Translations under genes and position numbers: made by a program | Shown here: positions 1-7,726 of the stretch, piece after piece | Numbering within the stretch: the first letter of the stretch is position 1 | Layout: each line of letters starts with the position of its first letter | The notes under the pieces: generated by a model | What the model was told of the DNA's origin: nothing | The model's input: the letters and a program-made list of their open reading frames with translations, nothing else | Database searches by the model: none | Origin: an uncultured Clostridium sp. | GTDB lineage: Bacteria > Bacillota > Clostridia > TANB77 > CAG-508 | Reading direction: 5' to 3' | Length of the DNA: 44,246 bases | Assembly (NCBI GenBank): GCA_900555075.1 | Contig: USJO01000006.1 | Span: 1 to 44,246 of the forward strand

Positions 1-126
1 TTATAAATAAATAATAAAAAAATAAGAATAAAAAATAATTAATTATAAATAAATAATAAAAAAATAAAAATAAAAAATAATTAATTATAAATAAATAATA
101 AAAAAATAAAAATAAAAAATAAATAA
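1..126. repeat. 42-bp A/T tandem repeat, three copies
   Basis: Three head-to-tail copies of a 42-bp unit start at 1, 43 and 85. Copies 1 and 2 differ by a single G, and copy 3 diverges over its last bases. The unit is almost only A and T, with TAA stops in every forward frame, so it is not coding. The array may continue to the left of the window. Confidence 0.8.
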
Positions 127-470
127 TCATAAATAAGTATAAAAAACAAAACAGCGAAAAGAGACAATCAAAATTTGAAAAAGATATAAAACAAGAAAAA
201 CAAGCAAAAAAAAACGAAAAAATAAACTGCAAAGGCTACGGATAACAAAGAAATCAAAGAAAGCAGCGAAATATAAAAAAATACAATTTTTACACAAAGA
301 CAATTAAAAACCAAACTTTTTAAAAAGAAGTAGAGCCAATAATTTTATATGTTTTGCTATAAAAATAATAGAAAAAAATTATAAAAATTTGTAAAATTTA
401 AATAAAATGCCAATAAAGTTGTTCTAAAAAATAAATTTAATAATACTATTAAAAGAAGGATGGAAATAAA
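127..470. other. gene-free A-rich stretch before the GerMN gene
   Basis: No open frame longer than a few tens of codons and no tRNA-like structure are visible. The stretch is purine-rich on the plus strand and must carry the promoter of the gene at 471. A weak candidate is TTGTTC, 17 bases, AATACT near 420-450. Otherwise I see nothing in it. Confidence 0.5.
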
Positions 471-1037
471 ATGAAAAATAAAAAATTTATTATGTACCTT
501 GTGATAATATTATTAATATTGTTTTTTTTAGCAATAGGATGGCTTGTTATTAAAAATCATAACAATAAAAAAGAACCAATCAAAGAATTTATACCAGAAG
601 AAGAAATAACTACAGACCAATTGAGAAGAACCAATATTACATTATACTTTATTAATAAGGATTCAGGAGAATTAACCACAGAAATAAGGCAAATTGACTC
701 AAAAATATTATTGGAAAATCCAGAAATAAAATTAATTGAATTTTTAATTTCCGGTCCACTTGATAGCAATTTAGAAAATACAATACCAGGAGGAACGAAA
801 CTGATAAGCGCGGAAAAAATAAAAGGAATTTTATATATTAATTTTTCTGAAGAATTTATTGATGAGCAATTCCTTGGAGGAGACAAAGAATCAAAAATAA
901 TTGAATCAATATTAAAAACAGTAACACAAATAAATGAAATAGAGGGAATAAAAATATTAATTAATGGTGAGGAAAACAAACAATTTCCAGATGGAGAATT
1001 AAATTTTAAAGATTCTTTTAGAAGAGAAGCAAATTAA
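471..1037 (+). CDS. membrane-anchored GerMN-domain sporulation/germination protein
   Basis: A 188-residue protein. Residues 6-27 form one hydrophobic segment (LVIILLILFFLAIGWLVI) after a basic MKNKK start, so it is probably anchored in the membrane with the rest outside. Residues from about 50 on match the GerMN domain: NITLYFINKDSGELTTEIRQI, then a segment ending in ISGP, a PGGTKL turn and a LYINFSEEF strand. In the family this domain occurs in the spore germination protein GerM and in sporulation lipoproteins, with a presumed role at the cell wall or in the intermembrane space. The start is supported by AGAAGGA upstream of the ATG. It is shorter than B. subtilis GerM, which has two such domains, so the symbol is not assigned. 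Confidence 0.75.
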   Translation: MKNKKFIMYLVIILLILFFLAIGWLVIKNHNNKKEPIKEFIPEEEITTDQLRRTNITLYFINKDSGELTTEIRQIDSKILLENPEIKLIEFLISGPLDSNLENTIPGGTKLISAEKIKGILYINFSEEFIDEQFLGGDKESKIIESILKTVTQINEIEGIKILINGEENKQFPDGELNFKDSFRREAN

Positions 1038-1048
1038 AAATAAAAATT

Positions 1049-1091
1049 TAATTAAAAAATAAATGTAGTTTTTATATTTATTTTTTAATTA
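1049..1091. terminator. A/T-only hairpin between convergent genes
   Basis: A perfect 16-bp inverted repeat made only of A and T (1049-1064 pairing with 1076-1091) with an 11-base loop. It is followed on the plus strand by a run of T. It sits just after the GerMN gene and overlaps the end of the small minus-strand ORF, so it could end transcription from both sides. Lack of GC pairs makes it a weak terminator on paper. Confidence 0.5.
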
Positions 1092-1218
1092 TTTTTTTTA
1101 ATGTGTATGCAGTATTTAATTTTGACAAAAAACAGTTAACTTCTGCAATGGATTTAATGGCACAATCCTTTTTTACTTTAAAATCAAATTTTTTCTTTTT
1201 TTTATTTTGAGAATCCAT
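1078..1218 (-). CDS. small basic protein, 46 residues, unknown
   Basis: A short minus-strand frame beginning MDSQNKKKKKFDFKVKKD and ending TLKKIIKK. It is supported mainly by a near-ideal ribosome binding site, AAGGAGT, five bases before the ATG. It is lysine-rich with two cysteines (in KKDCAIKS and EVNCFLSK), with no membrane segment. I do not recognise a family. It fills the gap between the GerMN gene and trmN6 and converges on the GerMN gene. It could be real or a chance frame in A-rich DNA. The good Shine-Dalgarno site is the only strong argument. Confidence 0.45.
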   Translation of the reverse strand: MDSQNKKKKKFDFKVKKDCAIKSIAEVNCFLSKLNTAYTLKKIIKK

Positions 1219-1289
1219 CTTTACTCCTTGAATTTTTTTTATTTTATTATATAATATTCTATATGAAAAAACTTGTTACAGGGGGAATA

Positions 1290-2042
1290 ATGGATATATT
1301 ATTAAATAACGATGAAAGAATTGATGATTTACAAATAAATAATTTAAAAATAATTCAAAATATAAATGGCTTCTGCTTTAGTATTGATAGTGTCTTATTA
1401 TCAGATTTTGCAAAGTCAATGAAAAGTAAAGCAAGAGTAATTGACTTGGGAACAGGCACAGGAGCTATAGCAATTTTGTTAACTGCAAAAACAAAACCTG
1501 AATTAATTATTGGAGTTGAAATACAAAAAAAGGTAGCGGATATGGCAGGTAGAAGTGTGTTTTTAAATAAATTAGAGGACAAGATAAAAATAATAAATGA
1601 AGACATACGAAACTTAGATAAGATTTTAGAAATAGGAACGTATGATACAATTGTTACAAACCCACCATATATAAAGAAAAATACTGGCGCACAAAATATA
1701 AATAGTACAAAATTAATTTCAAGACATGAAGTAGAATGTTCATTGGAAGATATAGCAAGAATTTCTGGCAAATTATTAAAAGACAATGGGGAGGTCTATA
1801 TGGTTCATAGACCAGAGCGATTAGTTGATATAATTGAGATTTTTAGAAAATACAAGCTGGAAATAAAAGAAATGAGACTAGTGTTTCCAACTGTTGAAGC
1901 ACAAGCTAATTTAGTGCTAATTAAGGCAGTAAAAAATGGAAAATCTTTTTTAAAAATACATAGTCCATTAATTGTTTATAAACAAAAGGAAGAATATTCA
2001 GATGAGGTTTTAAAAATATACAACAAAAATGTAAATCAATAA
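1290..2042 (+). CDS. trmN6: tRNA1(Val) adenine-37 N6-methyltransferase family (YabB/TrmN6)
   Basis: A 250-residue Rossmann-fold methyltransferase. It has the SAM-binding VIDLGTGTGAIAIL motif, an acidic GVEIQ end of strand 2, and the NPPY catalytic motif of amino-methyltransferases (VTNPPYIKK). The family methylates N6 of A37 in tRNA1(Val) in E. coli (YfiC), and B. subtilis YabB is the counterpart. I start it at the second ATG (1290) because GGGGG lies four bases before it, while the first ATG (1263) has no Shine-Dalgarno site. The neighbour rsmI and the nearby abrB repeat the order yabB-yabC-abrB of B. subtilis, which supports the assignment. Substrate specificity is inferred. Confidence 0.85.
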   Translation: MDILLNNDERIDDLQINNLKIIQNINGFCFSIDSVLLSDFAKSMKSKARVIDLGTGTGAIAILLTAKTKPELIIGVEIQKKVADMAGRSVFLNKLEDKIKIINEDIRNLDKILEIGTYDTIVTNPPYIKKNTGAQNINSTKLISRHEVECSLEDIARISGKLLKDNGEVYMVHRPERLVDIIEIFRKYKLEIKEMRLVFPTVEAQANLVLIKAVKNGKSFLKIHSPLIVYKQKEEYSDEVLKIYNKNVNQ

Positions 2043-2176
2043 AAAAATTAAATAAAATAAATAAATGTAAAAATAAATAAAAAAAATAATATTAAAAGTA
2101 TTTAAGAAAAAATAAATTAATAAATAATTATAATAATTTTTATATTAAAATTATCAATTAAAAAAGGAGAAAAAAT

Positions 2177-3001
2177 ATGGGAATTTTATATTTAGTAGCG
2201 ACGCCAATTGGAAATTTAAATGATATAACACTACGAGCAATAGAAGTTCTAAAGCAAGTAGATATAATTGCAGCGGAAGATACAAGGCATACTTTAAAAC
2301 TATTAAATCATTTAAACATTAAAAAACCATTAATAAGCTATTACAGAGAGATTGAAAAAACAAAATCTGAAATATTAATAAAAAAAATATTGGAGGGTAA
2401 AAACATTGCACTAGTTTCCGATGCTGGTACTCCTGCAATTTCTGATCCTGGAGAAGAAATTGTAAGTGAAGCAATAAAAAATAATATAGAGATTCATCCA
2501 ATTCCAGGAGCTTGTGCTTTTGTAAATGCTTTGATATGTTCGGGATTGAATACTAGAGAATTTATTTTCATAGGTTTTTTACCAACAAACAATAAGGAAA
2601 AGAAAGAAAAATTAAATAAGTTAAAAAATGAAAATAAGACTCTTATATTTTATGAATCTCCACACAAAATAAAAATAACGCTAAAAAATATGCTTGAAAT
2701 TTTTGGAAATAGAAAAATTGTATTGGCTAAAGAAATAAGTAAGATACACGAAGAATTTATAAGAGGTACTATTGATGAGGTTTTAGAAAAAAGCAAAGAA
2801 ATAAAAGGCGAAATTGTTATTTTGATAGAAGGAACAAAGCAAGAGGATGAGAAAATTAAATTTTTAAATAGTTTATCATTGGAGGAACATTATCAATATT
2901 ATTCAAAACAGCACTTAGATAAAAAAGAAATAATAAAAAAAATCGCAAAAGATAGAAGTAAAAACAAAAATGAAATATATCAATATTTTTTAAATAAATA
3001 A
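2177..3001 (+). CDS. rsmI: 16S rRNA (cytidine1402-2'-O)-methyltransferase
   Basis: A 274-residue member of the tetrapyrrole-methylase fold. The N-terminal LYLVATPIGNLNDIT, the AEDTRHT motif, VSDAGTPAISDPG and IPGACAFVNAL are all signatures of RsmI, which 2'-O-methylates C1402 in the decoding centre of 16S rRNA. Length is normal. GGAG stands eight bases before the ATG. It follows trmN6 after a 134-base A/T gap, so the two may or may not share a transcript. A bidirectional hairpin directly at its stop codon separates it from the convergent abrB-type gene. Confidence 0.95.
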   Translation: MGILYLVATPIGNLNDITLRAIEVLKQVDIIAAEDTRHTLKLLNHLNIKKPLISYYREIEKTKSEILIKKILEGKNIALVSDAGTPAISDPGEEIVSEAIKNNIEIHPIPGACAFVNALICSGLNTREFIFIGFLPTNNKEKKEKLNKLKNENKTLIFYESPHKIKITLKNMLEIFGNRKIVLAKEISKIHEEFIRGTIDEVLEKSKEIKGEIVILIEGTKQEDEKIKFLNSLSLEEHYQYYSKQHLDKKEIIKKIAKDRSKNKNEIYQYFLNK

Positions 3002-3039
3002 AAAAATAAAAGTGGGTAATTTATTCACTTTTATTTTTT
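3001..3039. terminator. bidirectional terminator between rsmI and the AbrB-type gene
   Basis: A 14-bp stem (3001-3014 with 3026-3039) ending in GTG/CAC with an 11-base loop, flanked by A and T runs, so it can work on either strand. It overlaps the rsmI stop codon. Confidence 0.8.
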
Positions 3040-3046
3040 TAGTTAA

Positions 3047-3301
3047 TTATTGTTCTTCACTAATCTTATATATAGTATTCGCACATTTTTTGCAAATTGG
3101 TTTGCCATCAAATTCAATTAATTTTTTTGAACTGCCACAAAAGATACAATCTGGTTCATATTTTTTTAGAACTATAGAGGAACCATCTACGTATATCTCA
3201 ATTGGATCTTTTTCTAAGATTCCAAACTGCGTTCTTATTTCAATAGGAATAACAACTCTGCCAAGTTCGTCTACTCTTCTTATTACACCTGTTGATTTCA
3301 T
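3047..3301 (-). CDS. AbrB/SpoVT-type transition-state regulator
   Basis: An 84-residue protein whose first 50 residues form the swapped-hairpin AbrB DNA-binding domain (STGVIRRVDELGRVVIPIEI, then LEKDPIEIYVDGSSIVLKKY). The C-terminal part carries two CxxC pairs (CIFCG and CKKC), the zinc-ribbon-like tail seen in clostridial AbrB proteins. In B. subtilis AbrB represses stationary-phase genes during growth and is itself repressed by Spo0A~P. A perfect AGGAGG lies upstream of the ATG, and an exact Spo0A core box lies 25 bases upstream of the start. AbrB and SpoVT paralogues are hard to tell apart without alignment, so no symbol is given. Confidence 0.9.
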   Translation of the reverse strand: MKSTGVIRRVDELGRVVIPIEIRTQFGILEKDPIEIYVDGSSIVLKKYEPDCIFCGSSKKLIEFDGKPICKKCANTIYKISEEQ

Positions 3302-3325
3302 ACACTTCCTCCTTAATATAATTTT

Positions 3326-3332
3326 TTCGACA
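3326..3332 (-). promoter_or_regulatory. Spo0A box upstream of the AbrB-type gene
   Basis: TGTCGAA on the minus strand, an exact match to the Spo0A core box, in the leader between the likely promoter and the ribosome binding site. In B. subtilis abrB the 0A boxes also lie downstream of the start of transcription. Regulation is inferred. Confidence 0.6.
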
Positions 3333-3459
3333 CATATTAAGTGATTAATATAATATCATAAAAAGAAAAACAGGTCAATAAAAAAAAAGAAAAAATTCCT
3401 TTTTTTGGTAATTATTATTAGTAAAAAGAATAAAATCAATTAAGAAAGGTATTAAACAA

Positions 3460-4036
3460 ATGTTGAATTTTATATGGCCTGCTTTCCTGATTATTTCGTT
3501 TATATATGGAATATGTTTTGGAAATATAGATAAAACAAATGCTGCTATTTTCGAATCAACAGAGAACGCGATTAATTTATGCATACAATTATTAGGAACA
3601 ATTTGCCTTTGGAATGGAATAATGAAAATTGCAGAAAAAACAAGTATAATAGGAAAACTAAAAAAAACTCTAACACCAATTATAAAAAACCTTTTTCCGC
3701 AGATTAGAGAGGATGAAGAGGTAAATACAACTATATCTATGAATATGATTGCTAATATTATGGGACTTCGGAAACGCCGCTACACCGATGGGACTAAAAA
3801 CGATGAAATTACTTCAAAAAAAAAATGAGAATAAAAACAAATTAAGCAATGAAATGATTGTTTTTATTGTTCTTAATACAGCATCTATACAAATAATTCC
3901 AACAACGGTAATTGCTATAAGAAGTTCTTTAGGTTCAGAAAATCCAACATCTATATTATTTCCTGTTTGGATTGCTACAGTTTGTGCAGCAATAGCAGCA
4001 ATAAGTGTAGCCAAAATTTTGGTAAAAAGAAGGTAA
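3460..4036 (+). CDS. spmA: spore maturation protein A (needs +1 shift at 3769)
   Basis: Membrane protein of the nucleoside-recognition (Gate) family. With SpmB it is needed for spore core dehydration and heat resistance in B. subtilis and C. perfringens. The frame from ATG 3460 reads to residue 103 (NMIANIMGL), then meets in-frame CGG at 3769. Continuing from 3770 gives GNAATPMGLKTM, the family's conserved motif, and the protein ends normally at 4036. The restored protein has 191 residues, close to B. subtilis SpmA (196). Without the shift the frame runs out of family and stops at 3828. It has a hydrophobic N-terminus and several membrane segments. AGAAAGG precedes the start. The stop is two bases from the spmB start, so the pair is one operon. 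No other damage is visible, so I treat it as functional. Confidence 0.88.
3769..3772 (+). other. CGGA +1 shift site in spmA
   Basis: CTT-C-GGA-AAC. The C at 3769 is extra, and CGGA must be read as one Gly (residue 104) to give MGLGNAATP. Confidence 0.9.
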
Positions 4037-4038
4037 TT

Positions 4039-4567
4039 ATGAATTTTGTTAATTATTTATCAAATTCCATAATCCCTATTGTTATAACAATAATAATACT
4101 TTATGGTGTAAAAGAAAAGATAAAAGTATTTGATTCTTTTTTAGAAGGAGCCAAAGAAGGAATGAGTATAGTTGTTGCACTTTTTCCGACTCTTATTGGG
4201 CTCTTTGTAGCTATAGGTACTTTAAGAAGCTCTGGAGTTATTGATTGTTTAATAAATATTATATCTCCAGTAACTAATTTTCTTGGAATACCAAAAGAAA
4301 TAATGCCATTAGCATTTTTAAGACCAATATCTCGGAAGTGCTTCTATAGCAATAGGAACAGATATTATGAAACAATATGGAGTAGATAATAAAATAGGAA
4401 TAATTGCAGCTACTATTATGGGGTCAACAGAAACTACTTTTTATACAATTGCAATATATACAAGCGTTGTAAAAATAAAGAAAACAAGGGGAGTGTTAGT
4501 AGCAGCATTAATTGGAGATATAGTTGGAATATTGATTTCTGTCGTAATTTGTCGAGTTTTGTCGTAA
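4039..4567 (+). CDS. spmB: spore maturation protein B (needs +1 shift at 4333)
   Basis: Partner of SpmA, also of the Gate family, in the membrane. ATG 4039 is preceded by AGAAGG overlapping the spmA stop. The first frame covers residues 1-98 (MNFVNYLSNSIIPIVITIII to FLRPIS), then in-frame CGG at 4333. Continuing from 4334 gives GSASIAIGTDIMKQYG, the conserved SpmB motif, and then two membrane segments and a stop at 4567. The restored length is 175 residues against 178 in B. subtilis. Both genes of this operon therefore carry one CGGA site each. The last 30 bases of the coding region contain three Spo0A-like TGTCG boxes that may serve the promoter just downstream. Confidence 0.88.
4333..4336 (+). 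other. CGGA +1 shift site in spmB
   Basis: TCT-C-GGA-AGT. Reading CGGA as one Gly (residue 99) restores RPISGSASIAIG. Confidence 0.9.
4540..4566 (+). promoter_or_regulatory. three Spo0A-like boxes at 10-bp spacing
   Basis: TGTCGTA, TGTCGAG and TGTCGTA start at 4540, 4550 and 4560, each one base from the Spo0A core TGTCGAA. The exact 10-bp spacing puts them on one face of the helix, ending 9 bases before a -35 element. They overlap the end of spmB, so chance codon use is the alternative. Confidence 0.45.
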
Positions 4568-4575
4568 AGTTTTTC

Positions 4576-4604
4576 TTGACTTTATGCTAATTATATAGTA
4601 TTAT
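4576..4604 (+). promoter_or_regulatory. strong sigma-A-type promoter
   Basis: TTGACT, 17 bases, TATTAT. Transcription would begin near 4611, with no convincing gene before the terminator at 4874. Confidence 0.7.
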
Positions 4605-4610
4605 ATTTTC

Positions 4611-4922
4611 ATAACATAAATAAAAATATGTTACTTGAAATCTTATTTTTTATTTCTGGAATTTTTGTGTTCAGAAAAATAAAGTTGAATCTAAAAAATT
4701 TTATCAACAAAATGAAATCAAATTAAAAAAATCAGAATGAAATTCATTTAAGTTATTAATATTGTAAAAATCTAGTTTATAAGATTCTTGCAGTATGCCT
4801 AAAATTATTATAAACAGATTTTTACAAAATTTATATCTCCCCATATTTTTATCTACTAAGTTTTTTTTCAAGGAAGAGCTATCTTAGTCGCCATGCTTTT
4901 TTTCTCTAGGATAGCTCTTTTT
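4611..4922 (+). ncRNA. candidate non-coding RNA of about 310 nt
   Basis: The stretch lies between a near-consensus promoter and a good intrinsic terminator and has no gene with a ribosome binding site. Local hairpins can be drawn: AACATA/TATGTT at the 5' end, TTCTG/CAGAA around 4657-4677, and AATCT/AGATT near 4770-4785. One frame of 32 codons (MLLEILFFISGIFVFRKIK then a basic tail), starting near 4628, would encode a small hydrophobic peptide but lacks a Shine-Dalgarno site. It does not match tmRNA, RNase P or SRP RNA by eye. 6S RNA or a sporulation-related small RNA are possibilities I cannot confirm. Confidence 0.45.
4874..4922. terminator. intrinsic terminator before walJ 3' end
   Basis: A 14-bp stem with AAGAGCTATC (4874-4883) pairing with 4910-4919, extended by TTAG/CTAG. 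The loop is 18 bases and a T run follows on the plus strand. It would end the candidate RNA and may also serve the convergent walJ operon. Confidence 0.8.
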
Positions 4923-4925
4923 AAC

Positions 4926-5717
4926 CTAAACCACTTGAAAAAAGTTACTAGGAGAATTTCTTGGGGCTACATCTAAGGAAATATCATTCCCTTTATAGTT
5001 CTGTTTTTGTAGCTCTTCAACTACTGTTTTATAGGCAAGTTCTGGAAAATTATTTTCTTTACTAAGATGTATTAACAAAGCTTTTTCAAGACCGCTATTA
5101 ATTAAGTGTGCAATTGTTTTACCAGTAATACCATTTTCTAAATGCCCTTTAGGACCACTAATACGTTGCTTTAATAAATAAGGATATGATGAATATTGCA
5201 AAACGTTAGAATCATAATTAGCCTCTAGCATTACAAAAGAACTACCTTCTAAACTTTTTATAACATTATTAGATATATGTCCTAAATCGGTAGCTATACT
5301 AATTTTCTTATTGTCTTTTATAATATTGAAACCGCAAGGGTTAACCGCATCATGTGGGGTAGAAAATGGCAAAATTTTTAAGTCATTTATTTTGAAAGTT
5401 TCGTCTGTTTTAAAAAAGTTAGCTTTTATATTTAAAAACTTTTTATTAATAGGTAATAAAACTTTCCAAGTTTCAAGGTTGGTATATACTGGAATATTAT
5501 ATTTAGAGGATAACATAGCAACGCTTTTTGTATGGTCAATATGTTCATGTGTAATTAAAATAGCATCAATATCAGAAGGAGAAAAATTAAGGGAATCAAG
5601 AGCTGTTTCTATTTTTTTACAACTAACTCCTGCATCAATTAACAATTTAGTATTTTCTGTTTGTACAAAAAAACTATTACCAGTACTACCACTATATAAG
5701 CTACAACACTTTAACAT
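4926..5717 (-). CDS. walJ: WalJ/YycJ-type metallo-beta-lactamase fold hydrolase
   Basis: A 263-residue protein with the MBL-fold metal motif THEHIDHT near residues 56-63 and later ligands in FSTPHDA and ATDLGH. The N-terminus (CSLYSGSTGNSFFVQ) is typical of YycJ/WalJ, linked in Firmicutes to the WalRK cell-wall regulon and with nuclease activity reported for relatives. Its ATG is three bases after the murA stop, and its ribosome binding site AGGAAGG lies in the last murA codons, so it is translated together with murA. In many Firmicutes this gene is next to walRK instead. Confidence 0.85.
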   Translation of the reverse strand: MLKCCSLYSGSTGNSFFVQTENTKLLIDAGVSCKKIETALDSLNFSPSDIDAILITHEHIDHTKSVAMLSSKYNIPVYTNLETWKVLLPINKKFLNIKANFFKTDETFKINDLKILPFSTPHDAVNPCGFNIIKDNKKISIATDLGHISNNVIKSLEGSSFVMLEANYDSNVLQYSSYPYLLKQRISGPKGHLENGITGKTIAHLINSGLEKALLIHLSKENNFPELAYKTVVEELQKQNYKGNDISLDVAPRNSPSNFFQVV

Positions 5718-5720
5718 ATT

Positions 5721-6986
5721 CTATCCTTCCTCATATACTCTCTTAATTTTAGCACCTAAGTTAGTAAACATATCTTCAATTTTTTCATAGCCCCTATCAA
5801 TATGCCTTAAATTGAAGACCTCTGTGGTTCCATTTGCAGCAATTCCAGCGATAACTAAAGCAGCTCCTGCTCTTAAATCTGTAGCAAATACAGGAGCACC
5901 ATATAATTTATCTACACCCTCAAAAATTGCAGATTTTCCTTGAACACTTATATTTGCTCCCATCTTATTAAGTTCAGCAGTATATTGAAAGCGAGAATCC
6001 CAAATAGATTCATTTATTATACTTGTACCATTTGCTGTTGCTAAAACAATTCCCATTTGAGGTTGCAAATCTGTAGGAAACCCAGGGTAAGGAAGTGTTT
6101 TTATAACAGTCTTAGAAGGCTTTTTTGTATACCATACGCGAATTGTATCTTCATATGTTTCAACATTTCCGCCAACTTCAAGGATTTTAGAGGTCAGAGA
6201 ATCTAAATGTTCAGGAATACAGTTTCTAATTAAGATATCTCCTTTAGTAGCAATAGCTGCAAGCATAAATGTACCAGCCTCTATCTGGTCTGGAACAATT
6301 GAATATGTAACATTATTTTTTAAATTTTTTACACCATTTACTTTTATTAAGTCAGTGCCTGCACCTCGAATATCTGCACCAAGAGAATTTAAAAAGTTTG
6401 CAACATCTACTACATGAGGTTCTTTTGCAACATTATCTATTGTTGTTGTACCTTCGGCAAAGACACTTGCTAGTAAAACATTTATTGTTGCTCCAACTGA
6501 AACTACATCCATATAAATATTTGTTCCAGTTAGTTTATTGGCAGTTACATATATTTTGCCTTGAGAAAGATTTGCAGTTGCACCAAGTGCTTCAAAACCT
6601 TTAAGATGCTGATCAATAGGACGGGCACCTAAATTACACCCACCAGGCAATCCAACTTCAATTTCCTTACTTCTACTAAGCATAGCTCCAAGAAGGTAAT
6701 AAGAGGCTCTAAATTTGCTTGTTAAATCAAGAGGGGGATGAGTGCTATTAATATTTCTATTATCAATAATTAAACTATTAGAATCAAGCCAAGTAATTTT
6801 AGAACCTAATTCTTCTAAAATTTGGCAAGATAATCGTACATCAATTATATTAGGTACATTATAAAGAGTACATATTCCATTACAAAGCAAAGTTGCAGGA
6901 AGTATTGCAATTGCAGAATTTTTTGCTCCATGTATAGACACTTCTCCTTTTAGTGGAGTAGGACCAGTTATAACTAATTTTTCCAT
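5721..6986 (-). CDS. murA: UDP-N-acetylglucosamine 1-carboxyvinyltransferase
   Basis: A 421-residue enolpyruvyl transferase that adds enolpyruvate from PEP to UDP-GlcNAc, the first committed step of peptidoglycan synthesis in the cytoplasm. The substrate-binding KNSAIAIL motif is at the N-terminus, and the catalytic cysteine is Cys117 in GLPGGCNLGARPID, the residue attacked by fosfomycin. RGYE, a conserved C-terminal motif, is also present. Length is normal and the frame is intact, with no in-frame CGG. It lies between spoIIR and walJ on the minus strand. A hairpin after spoIIR suggests it also has its own promoter. AAAGGA lies rather far (about 11 bases) from the ATG. Confidence 0.96.
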   Translation of the reverse strand: MEKLVITGPTPLKGEVSIHGAKNSAIAILPATLLCNGICTLYNVPNIIDVRLSCQILEELGSKITWLDSNSLIIDNRNINSTHPPLDLTSKFRASYYLLGAMLSRSKEIEVGLPGGCNLGARPIDQHLKGFEALGATANLSQGKIYVTANKLTGTNIYMDVVSVGATINVLLASVFAEGTTTIDNVAKEPHVVDVANFLNSLGADIRGAGTDLIKVNGVKNLKNNVTYSIVPDQIEAGTFMLAAIATKGDILIRNCIPEHLDSLTSKILEVGGNVETYEDTIRVWYTKKPSKTVIKTLPYPGFPTDLQPQMGIVLATANGTSIINESIWDSRFQYTAELNKMGANISVQGKSAIFEGVDKLYGAPVFATDLRAGAALVIAGIAANGTTEVFNLRHIDRGYEKIEDMFTNLGAKIKRVYEEG

Positions 6987-7036
6987 AGTTGGTTCAATCC
7001 TTTCGGTTGTAAGAATTTCGTACTTAAATATATAAA

Positions 7037-7059
7037 ATAGAGTGATTATTACACTCTAT
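7037..7059 (-). terminator. hairpin between spoIIR and murA
   Basis: ATAGAGTG (7037-7044) pairs with CACTCTAT (7052-7059) around a 7-base loop, with a T-rich tail on the minus strand. It likely limits read-through from the sporulation gene spoIIR into murA. Confidence 0.5.
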
Positions 7060-7063
7060 AATT

Positions 7064-7726
7064 CTACATAAATATACCACTTATAGTGAAATTTTGCAAG
7101 ACTTCTACAATTTTAAATTTAACTTTTACATCTGTAGATTCTTCGGAAATAAGATTATATTCTTCTTCTGAAAGATTACTTTGAAGAAGCTCTTTTGATT
7201 CTTCAGGCACTATACCAGATGTCACATCTACAAAACAAAGAGGAGGAAACATTACGCACCACCAATTTTGACCAGTAGCTTCTCCTATTTGTATTTTTAA
7301 GGAATCATAATATCCAGGAGGAAGAATTATATCTCCATATTTTTTAGTAGGAAAAGAAAAGTTACCAATTTCAACACAAACAGAGTAATCAAAACCATTT
7401 TTTCTTATGGTATCTAGAGCAATTGCTTCTATTTCAGTTAAATGGTTCTGTAAAATATTTATAATATCTTCTTTAGAAGAAGCGGTTGTACTAATTTGAG
7501 CAACATAATCCAAGACATTATCTCTAACAATATATTTTAAGTTTTGATCTTCTTTAGAATCACTATTAGCTATAACGTGCAATCTAAAAACGTTATCAGA
7601 GATATCCATACATACAGCATTTGTATATGATATAGCTGAAACAAAAATATATAATATTAATAGTAAAGATAATATACAAAAACGTTTAAACTTTAAATTA
7701 GATATAATTTTTGTAATAATTTTCAT
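7064..7726 (-). CDS. spoIIR: stage II sporulation protein R
   Basis: A 220-residue protein with an N-terminal signal or anchor (residues about 15-36, FCILSLLLILYIFVSAISY), consistent with export from the forespore. The family motif FRLHVIANSDSKEDQNLK with a following VRDNVLDY is clear. SpoIIR is made under sigma-F in the forespore and triggers SpoIIGA to cleave pro-sigma-E in the mother cell. GGAGG lies before the ATG. It is transcribed divergently from the unknown gene at 7958, and the 231-base gap holds an exact Spo0A box and a sigma-A promoter for the plus strand. I could not find a convincing sigma-F promoter. Confidence 0.93.
   Translation of the reverse strand: MKIITKIISNLKFKRFCILSLLLILYIFVSAISYTNAVCMDISDNVFRLHVIANSDSKEDQNLKYIVRDNVLDYVAQISTTASSKEDIINILQNHLTEIEAIALDTIRKNGFDYSVCVEIGNFSFPTKKYGDIILPPGYYDSLKIQIGEATGQNWWCVMFPPLCFVDVTSGIVPEESKELLQSNLSEEEYNLISEESTDVKVKFKIVEVLQNFTISGIFM

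Noticed and set aside
1..126. CRISPR array
   Set aside because: The copies are directly adjacent with no unique spacers. It is a simple tandem repeat.
3749..4036. Separate gene for the second half of spmA
   Set aside because: It lacks its own ribosome binding site and continues the SpmA family exactly after the CGGA site. It is one gene.
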